NCBI GenBank assembly: GCA_016721505.1
Contig: JADKHX010000003.1
Span: forward strand, 689,375 to 753,374
Origin: Rhodocyclaceae bacterium
GTDB taxonomy: Bacteria; Pseudomonadota; Gammaproteobacteria; Burkholderiales; Rhodocyclaceae
Reading direction: 5' to 3'
DNA: 64,000 bases
This document shows, in pieces, positions 59,739 through 64,000 of the stretch (position 1 is its first letter; the number at the start of each line of letters is the position of its first letter). The notes under the pieces are model-generated. The model did no database searches. It had not been told where the DNA came from and saw only the letters and a list, made by a program, of their open reading frames with translations. A program made the position numbers and the translations under genes.

Positions 59739-61006
59739 CAGTGCCTCACCCCCAGGTCCGAGTGGAGGAAAGGCACGCCTCCGTAGCGGCCGATCAGATA
59801 ACCACGCTCCAGGGCTTCATTCTTGCGCGGGCTGAATTCGGACAGAGCTACGAGCGTGGACGCCTGCTCCCGATCCTTCTCGACAAACCAGACCTGGTCG
59901 CGGCGAAACAGATCCGGAGCGTCGAGTAGTGAGGTGTCGTGAGTGGTGAAGATGAGCTGCGCGCCGCCGGTATTGGCCTCGGGCCGGTGGAATAGGCGCA
60001 CGAGTTCGCGTACCAGCAGGGTGTGCAGGCTGGTGTCGAGCTCATCGATGACCAGTGTCAGCCCCTTCGTCAGGATGTCCAGCACCGGCCCGGTGAGAAA
60101 CAGCAGATTACGTGTGCCGCTGGATTCATCCATCAGGTCGAACACGGCTCGGCCTTGTTCCGTGACGTGCGAGAAGCGTAGCTGGTGCTCTTCCATATCT
60201 TCGGCACGCACTTCTGTCTTGCCGGCCACCAGGTCAAAATGGACAGCTTGCCCCGGCACTTTGCGCGTGACGACCTCAATGTCGGCAATGCTGATGTCGG
60301 CGGCGGTAAGGAAGTCGCAAATCTGCTTGCGGCCTTCGGCTTGCTTGAGCATCTGGATCGACACCTGCGGGCTGAGCTGGGCCTGTTCGTTGAAGATCAC
60401 CAGGCCATTGGCGAACCAGTCGAACACGGGCCGCAGTGCTTCGCTGTTGAGTTGAACTGCCATCGACAGGAACAGAGCATTCGGCCGGGTGGCACTTTCC
60501 CACAGATTCTTGGGGCCCTTGAGGCCGGGGCCGAAGTCGTACTCGTCCTTGCCGGTCTTGGTATCAAAAATACGTTCAAACCAGCGCTGTGGTTTGAAGG
60601 CTTTGTAGACCAGCAAGTGTTCACGCACAATGCGCTGATGCGTCATGGCAAAGCCATATTGATATCGCACCCCGTCAAGGATGAAGGTGACTTCGAACTC
60701 GGTCGGTTGACTGGCAGACTCGGCATCGAGCCGGAAAGGCTGCACAGCATAGGTCTGACCGGGCTGGATGACAGTGGCCGACTCCATCACCACGCCGCGC
60801 ATGTACTGAAGCCCTTTGATGAGATTGGACTTGCCGCTAGCGTTGGCGCCGTAGAGGGCGGCACTCCTCAGCAAATTGGGCGCGGCCTTGAGTCTGGTGA
60901 CGAGCGTGTGACTGTCCTGCAGGGTCTTGTCCTTCGATGCAACAAGGCTAAGCACTTGCTCATCACGCAAGCTGCGGAAGTTCTTAATGCGGAACTCGAC
61001 CAACAT
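59738..61006 (-). CDS. AAA15/21-type ATPase, partner of RloB-like protein (AbiLi/RloA-like)
   Basis: About 422 residues from the ATG at 61006; GTG at 61015 is possible. SMC/ABC-like ATPase: N-terminal FRIKNFRSLRDE, Walker A GANASGKSN near 53-61, a long divergent middle region, signature-like region DESSGTRNLL, Walker B LVIDELDTSLH and a distal FTTHDTSLL. Such ATPases sense phage and release or activate a nuclease partner. The downstream RloB-like gene overlaps its stop. The pair is divergent from the TOTE-like gene, with a shared intergenic region. Confidence 0.88.
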   Translation of the reverse strand: MLVEFRIKNFRSLRDEQVLSLVASKDKTLQDSHTLVTRLKAAPNLLRSAALYGANASGKSNLIKGLQYMRGVVMESATVIQPGQTYAVQPFRLDAESASQPTEFEVTFILDGVRYQYGFAMTHQRIVREHLLVYKAFKPQRWFERIFDTKTGKDEYDFGPGLKGPKNLWESATRPNALFLSMAVQLNSEALRPVFDWFANGLVIFNEQAQLSPQVSIQMLKQAEGRKQICDFLTAADISIADIEVVTRKVPGQAVHFDLVAGKTEVRAEDMEEHQLRFSHVTEQGRAVFDLMDESSGTRNLLFLTGPVLDILTKGLTLVIDELDTSLHTLLVRELVRLFHRPEANTGGAQLIFTTHDTSLLDAPDLFRRDQVWFVEKDREQASTLVALSEFSPRKNEALERGYLIGRYGGVPFLHSDLGVRH

Positions 61007-61015
61007 CTTATTCAC

Positions 61016-61157
61016 CCCAAGTGCTTAGAATATATTCTGATTATGCACTATAGGCGCAATAAATCAATATATTTTGCGTGTTATCCGCTGTTCTGATAAG
61101 ATCACCGTCTGCCAATTGCTAGCCAACCCTGTGGAACGTCGTCGGAGAACTGGATCC
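61016..61157. promoter_or_regulatory. Divergent promoter region of the defence genes
   Basis: Very AT-rich gap holding the perfect 12-bp palindrome AGAATATATTCT at 61027-61038, flanked by GTGC and GCAC. It probably includes promoters for both the ATPase-RloB operon and the TOTE gene, and an operator. Confidence 0.6.
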
Positions 61158-63539
61158 GTGCAGGATGATCAACTTACCGCATTGCAGTTGGAGAATGCCC
61201 GCCTGATCTCGCTGCTGGAATCCCACGGCATCGAATGGCGTTTTCCGCTCCCGCCGGCAAAACTCGCTCCGGAACCTGAACCATCGCGACTCACAACCGG
61301 CGAGAAGGTCGCACTGTTCCGCCGCCTGTTTCGGGGACGTGCCGATGTGTATCCGGTCCGTTGGGAAAGCAAAACCACCAGCAAGACCGGATATTCGCCG
61401 GCCTGCGCCAACGAATGGCTTGCCGGTGTCTGCGAAAAGCCCCGCATCAAATGCGGCGACTGCGGCAAACGCCTGCTGATACCGCTGTCGGATGCGGTGA
61501 TCTACGACCACCTGGCCGGCGAGCACACGGTCGGGGTGTATCCCTTGCTGGAGGACGACAGTTGCTACTTCTTGGCGGTCGATTTCGACGAGGCAGAGTG
61601 GCGTGACGATGCGCGTGCATTCACGCAGTCCTGCGAAGAACTGGGGGTACCGGCGGTATTGGAAATTTCTCGGTCAGGCAAGGGCGCACACGCCTGGGTG
61701 TTTTTCGCCAGCAAGGTTTCAGCCCGCGATGCCCGTCGCCTCGGCACCGCGATCATCAGCCACACCTGTGCCCGCACCCGGCAACTGAAGCTCGAATCCT
61801 ATGATCGGCTATTCCCAAACCAGGATTCCTTGCCCAAAGGTGGCTTCGGCAATCTGATCGCGCTGCCCTTGCAGAAGTATCCGCGCGAGAACGGGTGCAG
61901 CGTATTCGTCGATGCCGATCTGCGCCCCTACCAGGATCAATGGGGATTTCTGTCGACCATCGAGCCGATGGCGGCACACGACATTGAACCAACCATATTC
62001 AGGGCGACGGGCCATGCCCATCCGCTCGATGTGACATTCATCGACGAGGAGGACTTGAAGGAGCCATGGAAGCGATTAGCCCTCAAGAAGCTGGCCGGCC
62101 CGATGCCGAAGTCGCTGACAGTAACACTCGCCAATCTCGTCTACTTCGAGAAAGCGCAACTGCCGCAGGCACTGGCCAATCGGCTGATCCGCTTGGCTGC
62201 GTTTCAGAACCCGGAGTTCTACAAGAAACAGGCGATGCGCTTCTCGGTCTGGGACGAACCGCGCGTGATCGGTTGCGCCGAGAACTACCCCAATCACATT
62301 GCCCTTCCGCGCGGCTGCCTCGATGCGGCTCGGGATCTGTTGCGGGACAACGGGACTGCTTGCAATTTGATTGATGAGCGGTACGCCGGTGTCGCTTTGG
62401 ATGTCGGTTTCGCCGGCACCCTGCGTCCGGATCAGGAGGCCGCCGTAACGGCCATGCTCGATCATGATGCCGGCGTGCTCTGCGCTCCGACCGCTTTTGG
62501 CAAGACGGTAACGGCGGCGGCGATGATCGCCCGGCGTGGTGTCAATACGCTGGTTCTGGTGCATCGCACCGAACTGCTCAAGCAATGGCAGGAACGCCTG
62601 CAATCCTTCCTGGGTGTTGGCAAGGGCGTGGTTGGCACCATTGGCGGCGGCAAGGCCAAGCCGACCGGCAAGGTAGATATCGCCGTGATGCAGTCGTTGT
62701 CACGGCAGGGCGAGATCAACCCTGTCGTCGAGAACTACGGCCACGTCATCATCGACGAGTGCCACCATATTGGCGCTACCTCATTCGACGCAATTCTTAA
62801 AGTGGTGAAGGCCAAATACGTGCTTGGCCTGACCGCTACGCCGATTCGTCGCGACGGCCAGCAGCCGATCATCTTCATGCAGTGCGGACCAATCCGCTAC
62901 ACGGCGGCCAAGTCGGTCAACGCCCCACACGATCTGGTCGTGGAGCCGCGATCACTCTTTACGCGTATTGATTTACCGCCCGAGGCTGGCATTCAGGATG
63001 TGTTCCGACATCTTGCCAATGACCGGGCGCGGACCGACGCCATTGCCGCCGAAGTCCGGGATGCCTACCGGCAAGGCCGGAAAGTTCTCGTTCTGACCGA
63101 ACGCACGGAGCACCTTGACGCAATTCTGGCCGCCCTGGATGGACAGGTGCCGTCGCCGTTTGTACTGCACGGCCGGATGTCGAAGAAACAACGGGCCACC
63201 ATGATCGCTGAGCTTGACGAACTACCGCCCGAGGCGCCGCGCGTCCTGATCGCGACCGGAAAGCTGGTCGGAGAGGGGTTCGACCACCCGGCCCTCGATA
63301 CCTTGGTGCTGGCGATGCCAATCTCATGGAAGGGAACCCTGCAGCAATATGCCGGTCGGATTCACCGCGAGCATGCCACAAAGACCGATGTCCGGATCAT
63401 TGATTTCGTGGATACCGGACACCCGGCGCTACTTCGGATGTGGGACAAACGGCAGCGCGGTTATCGGGCAATGGGCTATCGGAACTCTGAAAACCAGCAG
63501 GAGGGGGGCGACTTGCTGAATGGCCCCAATATCAAGTAG
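61158..63539 (+). CDS. TOTE-type primase-polymerase / SF2 helicase defence protein
   Basis: About 793 residues from GTG 61158, preceded by CGGAG; a TTG at 61074 is also open. The N-terminal part carries a TOTE-type archaeo-eukaryotic primase: FLAVDFDEAEW with two metal Asps near 141 and 143 and SGKGAHAWVFF near 173-183. The helicase part begins with a DEAD-like core: Walker A APTAFGKT near 444, DECHH near 533, GLTATPIRRDG near 557, and a final GEGFDHPALDTLVLAM plus QYAGRIHR. TOTE conflict systems are predicted anti-mobile-element proteins; activity has not been shown here. Confidence 0.88.
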   Translation: MQDDQLTALQLENARLISLLESHGIEWRFPLPPAKLAPEPEPSRLTTGEKVALFRRLFRGRADVYPVRWESKTTSKTGYSPACANEWLAGVCEKPRIKCGDCGKRLLIPLSDAVIYDHLAGEHTVGVYPLLEDDSCYFLAVDFDEAEWRDDARAFTQSCEELGVPAVLEISRSGKGAHAWVFFASKVSARDARRLGTAIISHTCARTRQLKLESYDRLFPNQDSLPKGGFGNLIALPLQKYPRENGCSVFVDADLRPYQDQWGFLSTIEPMAAHDIEPTIFRATGHAHPLDVTFIDEEDLKEPWKRLALKKLAGPMPKSLTVTLANLVYFEKAQLPQALANRLIRLAAFQNPEFYKKQAMRFSVWDEPRVIGCAENYPNHIALPRGCLDAARDLLRDNGTACNLIDERYAGVALDVGFAGTLRPDQEAAVTAMLDHDAGVLCAPTAFGKTVTAAAMIARRGVNTLVLVHRTELLKQWQERLQSFLGVGKGVVGTIGGGKAKPTGKVDIAVMQSLSRQGEINPVVENYGHVIIDECHHIGATSFDAILKVVKAKYVLGLTATPIRRDGQQPIIFMQCGPIRYTAAKSVNAPHDLVVEPRSLFTRIDLPPEAGIQDVFRHLANDRARTDAIAAEVRDAYRQGRKVLVLTERTEHLDAILAALDGQVPSPFVLHGRMSKKQRATMIAELDELPPEAPRVLIATGKLVGEGFDHPALDTLVLAMPISWKGTLQQYAGRIHREHATKTDVRIIDFVDTGHPALLRMWDKRQRGYRAMGYRNSENQQEGGDLLNGPNIK

Positions 63540-63556
63540 TTCGGTTGCTTCGCTGA

Positions 63557-63585
63557 CAGGCACTGTTGCAAAACTACAGTGCCTG
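63557..63585. repeat. Inverted repeat with IS6-family-like terminus
   Basis: CAGGCACTGT and ACAGTGCCTG form a 10-bp stem around nine bases. The left part GGCACTGTTGCAAA (63559-63572) equals the 14-bp terminal repeat I remember for IS26-type elements, but no transposase is present. It may be a terminator-like hairpin of the TOTE gene. Confidence 0.55.
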
Positions 63586-63933
63586 ACAAAAAATAATTCG
63601 TTTCGGATATCGCCCCTCGTTGTCCCTGTCATTCACTCAGTGTCACTGACTATCCCGAGCATTCCGTCTATGTGCCGAAACCTCGCTTGACACCGGATTT
63701 CCCGGTCGATATCGTTCATCCCATCAACCGTGAGGCGTAATGCCTCGCGGCCAAAAGTGGTAGCTGGCCACGCAAAACAAACAGCATTTATGAGTGTCGT
63801 AATCGGATTCCGGTTCGTCACATTTTCAAACGGCAGCCGACATCGGCGACCGTCGGATTGCAGGGCTCAAGAGAGTTCTCGTCCATTCAGGCAGTGATAG
63901 CGATTTCGCTCGTCCCTGCATTTCATCGCAATG

Positions 63934-63950
63934 ACCGCCTCGGCGGTTTT
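63934..63950 (+). terminator. Rho-independent terminator
   Basis: ACCGCC-TC-GGCGGT followed by TTTTATTTT. A 6-bp GC stem with a two-base loop and a T-run, active on the plus strand. Confidence 0.7.
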
Positions 63951-64000
63951 TATTTTCTATCCTGGCCGTCAAAGAGACGGGAGGCGATAGAAAAATCTCA

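Larger units (their letters stand above)
63540..64000. other. Non-coding end of the window
   Basis: Holds the inverted repeat at 63557-63585, a weak minus-strand frame of 62 codons (63633-63821) and a Rho-independent terminator at 63934-63950. No gene is supported with confidence. Confidence 0.5.

Noticed and set aside
63633..63821. 62-codon minus-strand frame at the right end
   Set aside because: No ribosome site, GTG start, no recognisable family; left as non-coding.

Overview
The window looks like a chromosomal piece of a mid-GC betaproteobacterium, probably Burkholderiales-like. This is an inference from gene content: an FNR/HemN/Usp cluster with perfect FNR boxes, a cytochrome b561-YceI-YceI operon, RlmM, an IorAB-type molybdenum hydroxylase, PatZ-type acetyltransferase and a DUF3369 response regulator with its kinase. 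No rRNA or species marker is present, so the assignment is tentative.

Layout. 1-3.2 kb: minus-strand operon of a peptidase-like hydrolase and a NatA/NatB ABC exporter, cut by the left edge. 3.3-9.0 kb: a 7TMR-DISM histidine kinase, a REC-DUF3369-GGDEF-EAL regulator and a membrane diguanylate cyclase, a c-di-GMP signalling block. 9.1-22.9 kb: metabolic and accessory genes (flavoprotein disulfide reductase, APH/GNAT cluster, IorAB, Pat, SGNH hydrolase, a BrnTA toxin-antitoxin insertion, a metallo-beta-lactamase-fold hydrolase with divergent MerR regulator). 23.3-29.9 kb: a decayed integron cassette array with several attC sites and no integrase in view. It carries an EndoIII-like glycosylase, an intact two-gene nucleotidyltransferase + DUF6602 nuclease cassette, an SGNH hydrolase and several broken genes. 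30-54.9 kb: core-like genes (multidomain flavoprotein reductase, GST, SDR, M29-type peptidase, TonB receptor in two pieces, hemN, fnr, usp, CYTH, sixA, lipid genes, YceI/b561, rlmM, a giant TPR glycosyltransferase-like protein). 55.0-64.0 kb: an integrated element that starts at a 3' fragment of tRNA-Ser(GGA), with a frameshifted tyrosine integrase, replication/partition genes, an AbiL/RloAB-like ATPase-TOPRIM pair, and a divergent TOTE-type primase-helicase. The element runs off the right edge.

Two places best answer the search for an undescribed system. One is the integron cassette coupling a CD-NTase/OAS-like nucleotidyltransferase to a DUF6602 PD-(D/E)xK-like protein. The other is the divergent RloAB-like / TOTE defence module on the tRNA-Ser island.

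The window also holds a dispersed 16-bp-core hairpin repeat in five intergenic copies plus one near-copy inside sixA, two long REP-like hairpins, and a duplicated gene 3' end that brackets the BrnTA module. Many broken genes change frame at short homopolymer runs, so real decay and consensus sequence errors must be separated before functional conclusions are drawn.
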